Below, one piece after another: positions 26,236-35,057 of a stretch of 64,000 nucleotides of DNA. How positions within the stretch are numbered: the first letter of the stretch is position 1; every line of letters starts with the position of its first letter. The DNA is from Sphingobium sp. 15-1. GTDB lineage: Bacteria > Pseudomonadota > Alphaproteobacteria > Sphingomonadales > Sphingomonadaceae. The notes beneath the pieces were generated by a model, which was not told the DNA's origin, did no database searches, and saw only the letters and a list, made by a program, of their open reading frames with translations. The stretch is taken from positions 434,001-498,000 of the forward strand of contig NZ_JABXJG010000002.1 in NCBI RefSeq assembly GCF_013375535.1, given 5' to 3'. The position numbers were made by a program, and so were the translations under genes.

Positions 26236-28764
26236 CTAAAAGCGCGCCGACATCCGTCCATAATAGAATCCGCCGCTAAGGCCGAACGGCGCGAAATTGC
26301 CATAAGCGCCCGACCCATCATAGGCGATCACGCCATGGCGGTCCGGATAGGTGTCGAACAGGTTATTGGCGCCGACCGACAATGTCAGCCGATCGCTGAT
26401 GTCATAGCCGACGTCCAGATCCGCAATCCATTTCGCGCCGAAGCGGCGATCGCCGCTCGCGACATTGCTCGATTCCACATAGCCGCCGAAGCGGGTCAAC
26501 CGCGCCAACGCATGCAGCGGCCCCAGCGACCAGTCGTTCGTCAGCACCAGCTTCGTGCGCGGCGTCGCGGCGACCAGATCGCGCTGCGCCTGCCGCCCGA
26601 ACAGGGTGACGTTGAGCGAGGCGAGTTGCTGTGGCGTGTCGATGACATGGGTGATCTTCGTGCGATTGAAGCTATAGGCGGCGTTCAGACGGAAATTGCC
26701 GAGCCCGCCAGTGCGCAGCGTATATTCGGCCACGACGTCAACACCGCGCGTGCGGGTGTCGATGGCGTTGGCGAAGAATTGCGCGCTGTCGACGTCATTG
26801 ATGCCGTTGGCGACCAGAATGGCACGGATGGCCGATCCGCCATTGGACGCCGTGCCCAGGAATTCGGTCTTGACGATGCGGTCGTCCACCTTGATCTGAT
26901 AGGCGTCGACCGTCAGGCGGAACGGTCCGCGCTCGAAGGATAGACCCGCCGTGTAGTTGAGCGACTTTTCCGGCTTGAGCGGACTGGCGCCCAGCGCCTG
27001 GGCGGCGACGCTGCCGACCGGCAGGAATTTCGAGGTGGTGCTGACCCGCTCATTGCCGATGATCGTCGCCGTGTTCTGCGTGGTCGAAAAGCCGCCCTGC
27101 GCCAGCGAAGGCGCGCGGAAGCCGGTATTGACGCCCCCGCGCAGGGCCAGGCCGGGCGCGAATTCATAGCGGGTCGAGAATTTGCCCGATACCGTGTCGC
27201 CCGCGCTGTCGTCATAATGTTCGAAGCGCCCGGCGACGCCCACGAACCAGCCCGGCGTGACATCCGCCGACAGGTCGACATAGGCGGCAAGGTTGTTGCG
27301 GCTGAGCGTCGCCTCGTCCGCGGGGGAGGTTCCGGTAAAGGACACCAGCCCCGGCGAAGGCGACCGGCCGCCATAGGCGTTGCCGAATGGCGTTCCATCG
27401 GCGGGGATCACATAGCCGCCGTCGCGATAGCTGTCCGGCTCCCCAGCGCGGTTGCGGAATTTTTCCCAGCGATGCTCGAACCCGATCGCCACGTCCAGCG
27501 GCTGAGCGGTGCCGATGTCGTAGCTGCGGGTGAATTCCAGATTATTGACCCAAAGATCCTGTATCTGCTTGCCCATGAAGAAGCTTGTCGGGCTGGCAGG
27601 GCCGAGCGAGGGATTGAGCGTACCTACCGCCCCCAGCTTTACATGGTCGCGGCCATAGCTGGCGGAAAGATCGAAAGACCATCCCGCCGTCAGATCGCCG
27701 CGCAGGCCGACGGCCGACTGCCAATCCCATTCCCGGATGCGCCGCCGCGCCTGAAAGCCGGAAGGATAGATGCCCGGCAGGGACGCCTGTCCCTGACCAT
27801 TGGCCTGCCCCCCATAGCCGGTCTTTGCCGGGACAATGGCGCCTCGCTTGTCGTCGATGTCCCGATAGCTGAGGGTGGAGAAGCTGTAGGCGGTCAGCGC
27901 CGCGCCCACGGGCAGTTCTGCATTCAACGATCCGTTGACGATCTTGTCGCGGTTGGAGCGGCCATAGCCGCCCGCGATCAGATGATCGGCATTGGCCTCG
28001 CGCGGGTCGGGCGCGCCGTTCACCAAGGGATAGACATAGGGCACGGGTTCGGCCGAACTGTCGGCGCGGTCGTGATATTTCCCCTCCACGGCAAGGCGGA
28101 TGAACCCGTCGCCGCCGATGCGCGTGCCATAGCTCAACCCCTGCTGCACCAGCGCGCCGCCCTTTTCATAAAGCTGCCCGGCGGTGGCAGAGAAAGAACC
28201 GCCCTCCGGCGCGTCGTCCAGCAGGATGTTGATGACGCCGGAAATCGCGTCCGACCCATATTGGGCGGCGGCACCGTCGCGCAGCACCTCGATCCGGCCC
28301 ACGGCGTTGGTGGGGATCAGGTCGATGTCGACCGGCGTGGAGCCGCCCGATATGCGCGAAAGATTATTGATGAGCGCGGTCGTGTGCCGCCGCTTGCCGT
28401 TGACCAGCACCAGCAGATAGTCGCCCGACAGACCCCGAATGGAAATGGGGCGCACGCTGGCCGATGTGCCGCCGCCGCCCAGCGCCGGCATGGTGAGCGA
28501 GGGGATGATGTTGCCCAGCACTTCCTTAAGGCCGGTGCGGCCGGTCGCCTGCAATTCCTGGGGGCTGATGACATCGATCGGCACGGGGCTGTCCGCCACC
28601 GTCCGTCCCCCGCCCCGGCGCGTGCCGGTGACGACGATCGCTGATCCGGCCGCCTCCGCATCGTCGGCGGCGGCGGGCGGGACCGCGTCGCCAGTCTGCG
28701 CGAAGGCATAGGACGGGATGGCGGCGCCGGACAGGGCGGCACCGGCAAGGAGCAGGCTTTTCAT
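26236..28764 (-). CDS. TonB-dependent receptor, left arm of the organosulfur cluster
   Basis: 842-residue outer-membrane receptor with signal peptide (ends SYAFAQ), the plug signature SAIVVTGTRRGGGRTVADSP and RVEVLRDGAAAQYGSDAISG, and a C-terminal barrel ending FYYGRMSARF. The ATG at 28764 follows AAGGAATCCCG. It is the last gene of a three-gene operon after a TauD-type dioxygenase and an SsuA-like binding protein. Cargo is therefore likely an organosulfur compound, not iron, although receptors of this type cannot be assigned by sequence alone. Confidence 0.88.
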   Translation of the reverse strand: MKSLLLAGAALSGAAIPSYAFAQTGDAVPPAAADDAEAAGSAIVVTGTRRGGGRTVADSPVPIDVISPQELQATGRTGLKEVLGNIIPSLTMPALGGGGTSASVRPISIRGLSGDYLLVLVNGKRRHTTALINNLSRISGGSTPVDIDLIPTNAVGRIEVLRDGAAAQYGSDAISGVINILLDDAPEGGSFSATAGQLYEKGGALVQQGLSYGTRIGGDGFIRLAVEGKYHDRADSSAEPVPYVYPLVNGAPDPREANADHLIAGGYGRSNRDKIVNGSLNAELPVGAALTAYSFSTLSYRDIDDKRGAIVPAKTGYGGQANGQGQASLPGIYPSGFQARRRIREWDWQSAVGLRGDLTAGWSFDLSASYGRDHVKLGAVGTLNPSLGPASPTSFFMGKQIQDLWVNNLEFTRSYDIGTAQPLDVAIGFEHRWEKFRNRAGEPDSYRDGGYVIPADGTPFGNAYGGRSPSPGLVSFTGTSPADEATLSRNNLAAYVDLSADVTPGWFVGVAGRFEHYDDSAGDTVSGKFSTRYEFAPGLALRGGVNTGFRAPSLAQGGFSTTQNTATIIGNERVSTTSKFLPVGSVAAQALGASPLKPEKSLNYTAGLSFERGPFRLTVDAYQIKVDDRIVKTEFLGTASNGGSAIRAILVANGINDVDSAQFFANAIDTRTRGVDVVAEYTLRTGGLGNFRLNAAYSFNRTKITHVIDTPQQLASLNVTLFGRQAQRDLVAATPRTKLVLTNDWSLGPLHALARLTRFGGYVESSNVASGDRRFGAKWIADLDVGYDISDRLTLSVGANNLFDTYPDRHGVIAYDGSGAYGNFAPFGLSGGFYYGRMSARF

Positions 28765-28798
28765 CGGGATTCCTTCGAAATGGGGAAAAAAGAGGGCG

Positions 28799-29809
28799 TC
28801 AGTCCCGCCGGGCCAGGGTCGTGGCGTTGAAGGAGGGATCATAGGCGCCGCGAATGTCGGGCAGCGCGGGGATGATGCCGGCGCGGCGGTAGCGGGCGAA
28901 GATTTCGGCCTGTTCGCGGACCAGCGCATCGTTTATCGGTTCCGCCGTGCCGACATAGGCGGCGATAGAGAAGCGGGCGACCTTGATGGGCAGACCGGTC
29001 TCCTGCGCCAGCGTCCGGGCGAAGGCGTCGGGATGCGCCGCCGCCCAGCCCCGCGCCCGGTTCAACCGCGCCAGGAAATCGGCCAATATCGCCCGCTTGC
29101 CGTGGATCGCGGAATCCGATGCCGCGAAGAAACCGGCCTGGGCGGGCAAGCCGCTGGCATCGCCCAGCACCCGGTCGCCATTTTCCATGACGGCAATGCC
29201 GACATAGCTGCCCCAGGTCGACCAGGCGTCGATCGCGCCGCTTTCCAGCGCGGCCTTGGCGCCGCCATTGTCGAGATAGGTCCAGCGGACATCGGACGGC
29301 GCGAGGCCCGCTTCCTCGATCAGGCGGAGCGCCAGATCCTGCCCGGCCGAACCGCGCACGGTGGCGAGCTTGCGCCCCTTGAGCTGCGCCAAGGACCGGA
29401 CCGGCGAATCCTTCGGCACGACGATGGCGGAGGCGCGGCCAACGCCCGGCCCCTGGGGGCGATAGGCGAACACCGCCTTGATCTTCGCGCCGCCCGCATA
29501 GGCGAAGGCGAAGGGCGGAGCGCCGACGCCTCCCACATCGATCGCCCCCGCGCCCAGCGCCTCCAGCAAGGGAGAGGCCGCCGGGAACTGCGCCCATTCG
29601 ATCCGGTAGGAAACCCCGTCCAGCTCCCCGGCGGCGCGCATCAATGCCTGGGCGCCGCCGCGCTGGTCCCCGATCTTCAGGACCGGCCGGTCATGGCCGC
29701 TCCCGCCTTGCGGGCGGAACCACAGGAGGCCGATGGTCACCGCCCCGATCAGGACGGCAAGGGCGATCCAGGGGACAGCCCTGCGGCGGAGGGTGGGATT
29801 GCGCGTCAT
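28799..29809 (-). CDS. SsuA/NMT1-like substrate-binding protein, N-terminally anchored, no transporter partner
   Basis: 336-residue periplasmic binding protein of the aliphatic-sulfonate/nitrate type. After RNPTLRRR comes one hydrophobic stretch (AVPWIALAVLIGAVTIGLLW) that has no clear cleavage site and may stay as a membrane anchor. The body shows KIGDQRGGAQALMRAAGELD, LLEALGAGAIDVGGVGAPPF and LAQLKGRKLATVRGSAGQDL, typical of SsuA/TauA. No SsuC permease or SsuB ATPase is encoded in the window. It lies between the dioxygenase and TonB receptor genes. Arylsulfonate clusters also contain such a binding protein (AsfC). Confidence 0.85.
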   Translation of the reverse strand: MTRNPTLRRRAVPWIALAVLIGAVTIGLLWFRPQGGSGHDRPVLKIGDQRGGAQALMRAAGELDGVSYRIEWAQFPAASPLLEALGAGAIDVGGVGAPPFAFAYAGGAKIKAVFAYRPQGPGVGRASAIVVPKDSPVRSLAQLKGRKLATVRGSAGQDLALRLIEEAGLAPSDVRWTYLDNGGAKAALESGAIDAWSTWGSYVGIAVMENGDRVLGDASGLPAQAGFFAASDSAIHGKRAILADFLARLNRARGWAAAHPDAFARTLAQETGLPIKVARFSIAAYVGTAEPINDALVREQAEIFARYRRAGIIPALPDIRGAYDPSFNATTLARRD

Positions 29810-29861
29810 GGCGTCTCCGAGGCCGGCGGCGGCGAGAAACCGCAACCGGCCAGTCGAGGAA

Positions 29862-30725
29862 TCAGAGGTTTGCGTAGAGCGGTTCGTCCGCGATCAGGAT
29901 GCGCTCCAGGACGCGCGGGAAATCGCCATAGTTGCGCACGGCATAATGGACCGCGGCCCGATTGTCCCAGAAGGCGACCGAGTTGGGACGCCAGGAGAAG
30001 CGCACCTGATATTCGGGCCGCTTATATTGGCGGATGATCTCCTCCAGCAATTCGCGGCTCTCGGCCAGCTCCACGCCCAATATCTGGGGCCGCTGGGTAT
30101 AGTTGACCCAAAGAATCTTCTGTCCGGTTTCGCGATGGATGCGCACGATGGGATGGGCGACGATGGGATAGTCATGCCCGGAGCCGGTCAGCGCCTCCCG
30201 GAAGTCATGGGTGACATGCAGTCCCTCCAGCCGGGCCTTCACATCGTCCGGCAGGCCTTCATAGGCGAGATGGGCGTCGACCCAGATGGTGTCCCCGCCC
30301 ACTTCCGGCAGGGTGACGGCGCGCAACACCGCGCCCCAGGTCGGCACCAGCCGCCAGCTCGTGTCGCTGTGATAGCCGTCGCCCGGCTTCACGTCGCGAT
30401 GGATGCGCTTTTCATATTTGGCCGCATCGACCGCGGCGATCTTGTGGATGGGCGCGATCTTGGGATCGGCGGTGGTGCTGGGATGGGTATAGAGCGGGCC
30501 GAAAGCGCCGGCGAAGGCCGCATGCTGGTCGTTGGTGAGCGGCTGGTCGCGGAAGAATATCACCTTGTAGCGCAACAGCGCGGCGCGGATGGCGTCGCGC
30601 TGGTCCGGGGAAAGCGGCTTGCTGAGGTCGACGCCGTCGATTTCGGCGCCGATGGTCGGCTGAAGGGGGCGGATGCCGATGATCCCGTCGGCGCGGTCCA
30701 GAATATCTGCTGCTGCGGAGGACAT
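29862..30725 (-). CDS. TauD/AtsK-family 2-oxoglutarate dioxygenase
   Basis: 287-residue Fe(II)/2-oxoglutarate oxygenase. The facial triad is complete: His119 and Asp121 in GYHSDTSW, and His260 in NRAAVHYAV; Arg271 or Arg275 would hold 2-oxoglutarate. Family members TauD and AtsK release sulfite or sulfate from taurine or alkyl sulfates when sulfate is scarce. The ATG at 30725 has AGGTGAT at a good distance and is preferred over one nine codons upstream. It is first in a minus-strand operon and divergent from a flavin monooxygenase gene. Confidence 0.88.
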   Translation of the reverse strand: MSSAAADILDRADGIIGIRPLQPTIGAEIDGVDLSKPLSPDQRDAIRAALLRYKVIFFRDQPLTNDQHAAFAGAFGPLYTHPSTTADPKIAPIHKIAAVDAAKYEKRIHRDVKPGDGYHSDTSWRLVPTWGAVLRAVTLPEVGGDTIWVDAHLAYEGLPDDVKARLEGLHVTHDFREALTGSGHDYPIVAHPIVRIHRETGQKILWVNYTQRPQILGVELAESRELLEEIIRQYKRPEYQVRFSWRPNSVAFWDNRAAVHYAVRNYGDFPRVLERILIADEPLYANL

Positions 30726-30826
30726 ATCATCACCTTTCAAGTCGCCGGACAATTCCGTGCCTGACCATTGCTAAGGGACGAATGGGCGGCGCTGTTATGA
30801 CGATTGGGCGGGCAGGCTTTGAATCT

Positions 30827-30841
30827 GCCAATATTATTGGC
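30827..30841. promoter_or_regulatory. Palindrome in the divergent promoter region of the sulfur cluster
   Basis: Perfect palindrome GCCAATA-T-TATTGGC in the 250-base gap between divergent operons (30726-30975). A second, looser repeat GGCAG/CTGCC overlaps it (30811-30829). It is a candidate operator for both arms. Nothing coding was found in the gap. Confidence 0.4.
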
Positions 30842-30975
30842 GCGCCTCATCCATTCGGAAAATCCGGTCAACAGTTTTGCAGAACGCATAAGTCGCCGTT
30901 CATTACGCGTTGGTCGGCGCGCATCCCGGCATTTAGGTTTCTCACCGCCACTTATTTTTGAGCGAGACAGCGATC

Positions 30976-32313
30976 ATGCCCCACCAGCGTCATATCAAGC
31001 TAGGCTTTATCCTGCACGGCGTCGGCCGCACCTGGAACGACTGGCGCCACCCAGACCGCGACGTCAACGCCAGCACCAGCCTGGCCTATTATCAGAAGCA
31101 GGCCGCCACCGCCGAGCGCGGCAAGTTCGACTTCCTCTTCGTCGCGGACAGCCTGTCGATCACGGAAAAGTCCAGCCCGCATTATCTCAATCGGTTCGAG
31201 CCGATCACCATCCTCTCCGCGCTGGCGGCGACGACGTCGCGCATCGGATTGGTGGCGACGCTGACGGTCAGCTATTCCGAGCCGTTCAACGTCGCGCGCC
31301 AGTTCGCCTCGCTCGACCATCTGAGCGGCGGCCGGGCGGGATGGAATATCGTGACGTCCTGGCTGGGCGACACGGCGGCCAATTTCAGCAAGACCGAACA
31401 TCCGCCCCATGCCGTGCGCTACCGCATCGCCGGGGAATATCTGGACGTGGTCCAGGGCCTTTGGGATAGCTGGGAGGACGGCGCCCATGTCGCGGACAAG
31501 GAAAGCGGCCAGTTCGTCGATCCCGACCGGCTCCACCGGCTGGATCATAAGGGCGAATTCTTCCAGGTGCGCGGGCCGCTCAACATCAAGCGGACGCCGC
31601 AGGGCCAGCCGGTCATCTTCCAGGCGGGCGCATCGGACGACGGGCGCAACTTCGCAGCGAAGCGGGCGGAGGTCATCTTCACCCATGCCGAGGATGAGGA
31701 GGCGGGCCAGGCCTATTATGCCGACGTGAAAGCGCGGGCCAAGGGTTTCGGCCGCGATCCGCACCAATTGTTCATCCTGCCGGGCATCTCGCCCCTCATC
31801 GGGGAGACGGACGAGGATGCGGAGGCCCGCTATCGCGAGCTGGCTTCGCTGGAATCGATCGACACGGGTCTTGGTTTCCTGTCGCGGACCTTCAGCGACC
31901 ATGATTTCCGGCAATATGATCTGGATGCGCCTTTCCCGGATGTCGAGCATATCGGGCTCAACAGCCAACAGAGCGCGACGCTGCGCATATTGGCGCTGGT
32001 GCGGTCCGAAAATCTGACCTTGCGGCAAGTGGCAGAGCGGCTGGCGACGCCGCGGGGCGTGTTCGTCGGATCGCCGGAAACGGTGGCGGATCGTTTGCAG
32101 CAATGGTTCGAAAGCGGAGCGGCCGACGGTTTCGTCGTGTTCGAGCCGCTGCCAGGCCAACTCGACCTGTTCGTCGACAAGGTGATCCCGATCCTTCAGG
32201 CGCGCGGCCTGTTCCGCACCGAATATGAAGGCGCCACCTTCCGCGAGCATCTGGGCCTGGCCCAGCCGGACAATCGCCACAGCAGCAAGGCGGCGGAGAA
32301 GAGCGCGGCATGA
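30976..32313 (+). CDS. LLM-class flavin-dependent monooxygenase (NtaA/SnaA/DszA family), first copy
   Basis: 445-residue bacterial luciferase-like enzyme. Such enzymes use FMNH2 from a separate reductase and O2 to cleave C-S or C-N bonds (DszA, NtaA, SfnG). Typical segments are [60 protein letters not shown] and the C-terminal [23 protein letters not shown] six codons upstream is open, but ATG is preferred. It starts the right arm of the divergent cluster. It shares length and motifs with the gene at 37198, so the two are paralogues with probably different substrates. Confidence 0.88.
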   Translation: MPHQRHIKLGFILHGVGRTWNDWRHPDRDVNASTSLAYYQKQAATAERGKFDFLFVADSLSITEKSSPHYLNRFEPITILSALAATTSRIGLVATLTVSYSEPFNVARQFASLDHLSGGRAGWNIVTSWLGDTAANFSKTEHPPHAVRYRIAGEYLDVVQGLWDSWEDGAHVADKESGQFVDPDRLHRLDHKGEFFQVRGPLNIKRTPQGQPVIFQAGASDDGRNFAAKRAEVIFTHAEDEEAGQAYYADVKARAKGFGRDPHQLFILPGISPLIGETDEDAEARYRELASLESIDTGLGFLSRTFSDHDFRQYDLDAPFPDVEHIGLNSQQSATLRILALVRSENLTLRQVAERLATPRGVFVGSPETVADRLQQWFESGAADGFVVFEPLPGQLDLFVDKVIPILQARGLFRTEYEGATFREHLGLAQPDNRHSSKAAEKSAA

Positions 32314-32324
32314 TTGCAGCGCAA

Positions 32325-32352
32325 GGCCGGTGGGATATGTTCCGCACCGGCC
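32325..32352 (+). terminator. Hairpin after the first LLM monooxygenase
   Basis: Arms GGCCGGTG and CACCGGCC pair perfectly around 12 bases, beginning 12 bases past the stop codon. No T-tract follows, so termination is uncertain. Confidence 0.45.
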
Positions 32353-32383
32353 CATCTATGACGAAAACTTGATTGCCTCAGAA

Positions 32384-32402
32384 ATCTACCGATTTAGTAG
32401 AT
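32384..32402. promoter_or_regulatory. Candidate LysR-type operator before the second sulfur-cluster TonB receptor
   Basis: ATCTAC and GTAGAT are spaced by 7 bases, giving the T-N11-A pattern of LysR regulators (CysB, Cbl and AsfR are of this class). It is 75-93 bases upstream of the receptor start. Confidence 0.35.
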
Positions 32403-32413
32403 AAATAACCATC

Positions 32414-32441
32414 GGGGCGGGATGAGACCCTATCCCGCCCC
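32414..32441 (+). other. Strong hairpin in the TonB receptor leader
   Basis: Perfect 10-base GC-rich arms GGGGCGGGAT and ATCCCGCCCC with an 8-base loop. It lies 35 bases before the receptor ATG, between the candidate operator and the ribosome site. It could be a terminator for the preceding gene, an mRNA stabiliser or a translational control element. Confidence 0.5.
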
Positions 32442-32476
32442 GGCGGACCATACGACAATCATAAGCGGGGGACTTC

Positions 32477-35053
32477 ATGCAATCGGTGAAAATCTGGGCC
32501 AGGGCCGGCGTGGCTCTGGCGGCGGTGACGCTTGCCCAAGGCGCGCAGGCGCAGCTTCCGCCAGTCGAAAATGCGGCGGCGACCGGAAGCGACCGCGACG
32601 CGATCATCGTCACGGGCACGCGCCGGACGGATCGCACGGTCAGCGAATCCGCCGTGCCGGTGGACGTCTTCGGCGCCGACGATCTGGCATCGCAGGCGAC
32701 CAGTGACATCAAGGCCGCGATCAAGAATCTGGTTCCCTCCTTCAACCTTCAGCGCAATGCGCTGTTCGACGGATCGGCCTTCGTCCGGCCGCCGACGTTG
32801 CGCGGCCTGCCGCCAGACGAGACGCTGGTGCTGATCAACGGCAAGCGCGTCCACCGTTCCGCGCTGGTGCAGGTGAGCGGCGGGTCGCTTGCCGCCGGGT
32901 CGCAAAGCGCCGATCTGTCCCAGATCCCCGGCGCGGCCGTGCAGCGGGTCGAGGTGCTGCGCGACGGCGCCGCCGCCCAATATGGGTCGGATGCCATTGC
33001 CGGCGTCATCAATTTCGCGCTCAAGAGCAATGCGCAAGGGCTGAGCCTCAACGCTCGCTATGGCGAATATTATGAGGGCGACGGACGCGACATCCAGTTG
33101 TCGGGGAATTGGGGATTGAAGCTGGGCAATGAAGGCGGCTTCATCAACCTGACCGGAGAATATATCAACGCGCATGACAGCAATCGCGCCGTGCAACGTC
33201 CAGACGCGGTGGTGCTGGAAACGCTGGGCTATGACGTCAAACAGCCTGTCACCAAATTCGGCAGCCCCGACACCGAAGCCTATCGTTTCTTCGTCAACGC
33301 CGAATTGCCGCTGGGCGACGACGCGCTCTATTTCTTCGGCAATTACGGTTATTCGGATCAGGTCATCGACTTCAACTACCGGCGTCCCGTCGCTGCGACG
33401 ACGACGGGGCCGAACGGCAGTCCCTTCACCTTCGGCAAGTCGATTTCGCTTTATTATCTCGACCGCAATACCGATGGCACATGGAATGCCGATGGGCGGA
33501 CCTGGAATGACGCCACTATCTTCCCCAATGGCTTCACCCCGCGGTTCCGCAGCACCAATACGGACATTTCCGCCGTCGGCGGCTATAAGGGCGAGATTGG
33601 CGGGCTGCATTATGACGCCAGCATCGGTTACGGCCAGAACCGGATCAAATATTATATCAGCGACACGTTCAACCCGTCACTGGGCCCGGACTCACCGACC
33701 GACTTCTATGACGGATCGCTGGAGCAGCGGGAACTGAACGCCAATCTGGACCTCCGCTATCCGCTGGAGATCGGCCTCGCCAGTCCGCTCAACATTGCGG
33801 GCGGCGTCGAATATCGACGGGAAAGCTTCCTGATCGGCGCGGGCGACGCGGCTTCCTATACGCAGGGCATCTATGCGTCCCAGACGGTGCGGCGCGCCGA
33901 CGGTTCGACCTTCCTCGTCACCCATCCGGTCGGGTCCAACGGCTTTCCGGGCTATGGCCCGACCTCGATCGTCGATCGATCCCGCGCCAGCCAGGCGGCC
34001 TATCTGGACCTCGAAGTCGACGTAACGCCGCGCTTCACCCTGGGCGGGGCGGTGCGTTACGAACATTATGACGACTTTGGCGGCACGACCAATGTGAAGG
34101 CGACGGCCCGCTATGCGCTGAACGACGCCATCGCGTTCCGGGGCGCGGCCAGCACAGGCTTCCGCGCACCGACGCCGGGGCAGCTTTACCTGCGCAACCT
34201 GCAAACCTCCTTCATCGGCACCAATCCCGTACCGGTGCAGATCGCCACATTGTCGCCCGAGGACGCCGCCGCCCGATATTATGGCGCGACCTCATTGAAG
34301 CCCGAGGAGTCGGTCAATTTCAGCGGCGGTCTGGTCCTGACGCCCACGCCGTCCTTCACCGTCACGGCGGACTATTATAACATCAAGGTGACGAACCGCA
34401 TCGGACTGACCAGCCGGGTTTCGGTGACGGATGCGGACCGGGTGCAACTGGCAGCGCTGGGCGTGGTCGATCCCAATTCGCTGGGCGCGGTCCAATATTT
34501 CACCAATGGTTTCGGCACCCGGACCCAGGGCGTGGACTTTGTGGCGAATTACTGGGCAAATACGGGCTGGGGCAAGTTGGGATCGTCGCTGGCGGTCAAT
34601 TACAACCGCACGAAGCTCAGCTATCGCCGGACCATCACCTTGCCGGGCGGACGGTCCCTGCAACTGATCGACGACGAGCGCAAGCGCGACATCGAGACGC
34701 TGCTCCCCCGCTGGCGCGGCGTCTTCACGCAGACGGCGGAGGTCGGGCCGGTCGATGTCGTCGCCCGCGCCAATTATTTCGGCAAGTTCACCAATAACCA
34801 GCTTGCTTCCAATGGCGGAGACAAGACTTTCGGCGCGGAAATTTCCTTCGATCTGGAGGTCGGCGTGAAGGTCGCGGACAAATTCCGCATCGCCGTGGGC
34901 GGGGAAAATATCTTCGACAATTATCCCGACCGCGAGACCCGGCTGGTGTACCCTTCCACCGGCGCTCCGGCGAGCGGCTTCATCTATCCCGACGCCTCGC
35001 CGCTCGGCGTGCTGGGCGGCTTCTGGTATCTCCGTGTCTCGGCGGAGCTTTAA
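32477..35053 (+). CDS. TonB-dependent receptor, right arm of the organosulfur cluster
   Basis: 858-residue outer-membrane receptor with signal peptide (ends AQGAQAQ), plug segment DAIIVTGTRRTDRTVSESAV and RVEVLRDGAAAQYGSDAIAG, and a complete barrel. The plug is closely similar to that of the receptor at 26236, so both belong to one subgroup. The ATG at 32477 follows AAGCGGGGGACTTC. The next gene, a flavin amine oxidase, starts within or just after its last codons, so receptor and oxidase are co-expressed. Confidence 0.88.
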   Translation: MQSVKIWARAGVALAAVTLAQGAQAQLPPVENAAATGSDRDAIIVTGTRRTDRTVSESAVPVDVFGADDLASQATSDIKAAIKNLVPSFNLQRNALFDGSAFVRPPTLRGLPPDETLVLINGKRVHRSALVQVSGGSLAAGSQSADLSQIPGAAVQRVEVLRDGAAAQYGSDAIAGVINFALKSNAQGLSLNARYGEYYEGDGRDIQLSGNWGLKLGNEGGFINLTGEYINAHDSNRAVQRPDAVVLETLGYDVKQPVTKFGSPDTEAYRFFVNAELPLGDDALYFFGNYGYSDQVIDFNYRRPVAATTTGPNGSPFTFGKSISLYYLDRNTDGTWNADGRTWNDATIFPNGFTPRFRSTNTDISAVGGYKGEIGGLHYDASIGYGQNRIKYYISDTFNPSLGPDSPTDFYDGSLEQRELNANLDLRYPLEIGLASPLNIAGGVEYRRESFLIGAGDAASYTQGIYASQTVRRADGSTFLVTHPVGSNGFPGYGPTSIVDRSRASQAAYLDLEVDVTPRFTLGGAVRYEHYDDFGGTTNVKATARYALNDAIAFRGAASTGFRAPTPGQLYLRNLQTSFIGTNPVPVQIATLSPEDAAARYYGATSLKPEESVNFSGGLVLTPTPSFTVTADYYNIKVTNRIGLTSRVSVTDADRVQLAALGVVDPNSLGAVQYFTNGFGTRTQGVDFVANYWANTGWGKLGSSLAVNYNRTKLSYRRTITLPGGRSLQLIDDERKRDIETLLPRWRGVFTQTAEVGPVDVVARANYFGKFTNNQLASNGGDKTFGAEISFDLEVGVKVADKFRIAVGGENIFDNYPDRETRLVYPSTGAPASGFIYPDASPLGVLGGFWYLRVSAEL

Positions 35054-35057
35054 AGGC

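Noticed and set aside
23231..26239. Plus-strand open frame of about 1000 codons
   Set aside because: It is antisense to the TonB receptor at 23324-25987, which has a signal peptide, plug and barrel motifs. The long frame is a side effect of high GC third positions.
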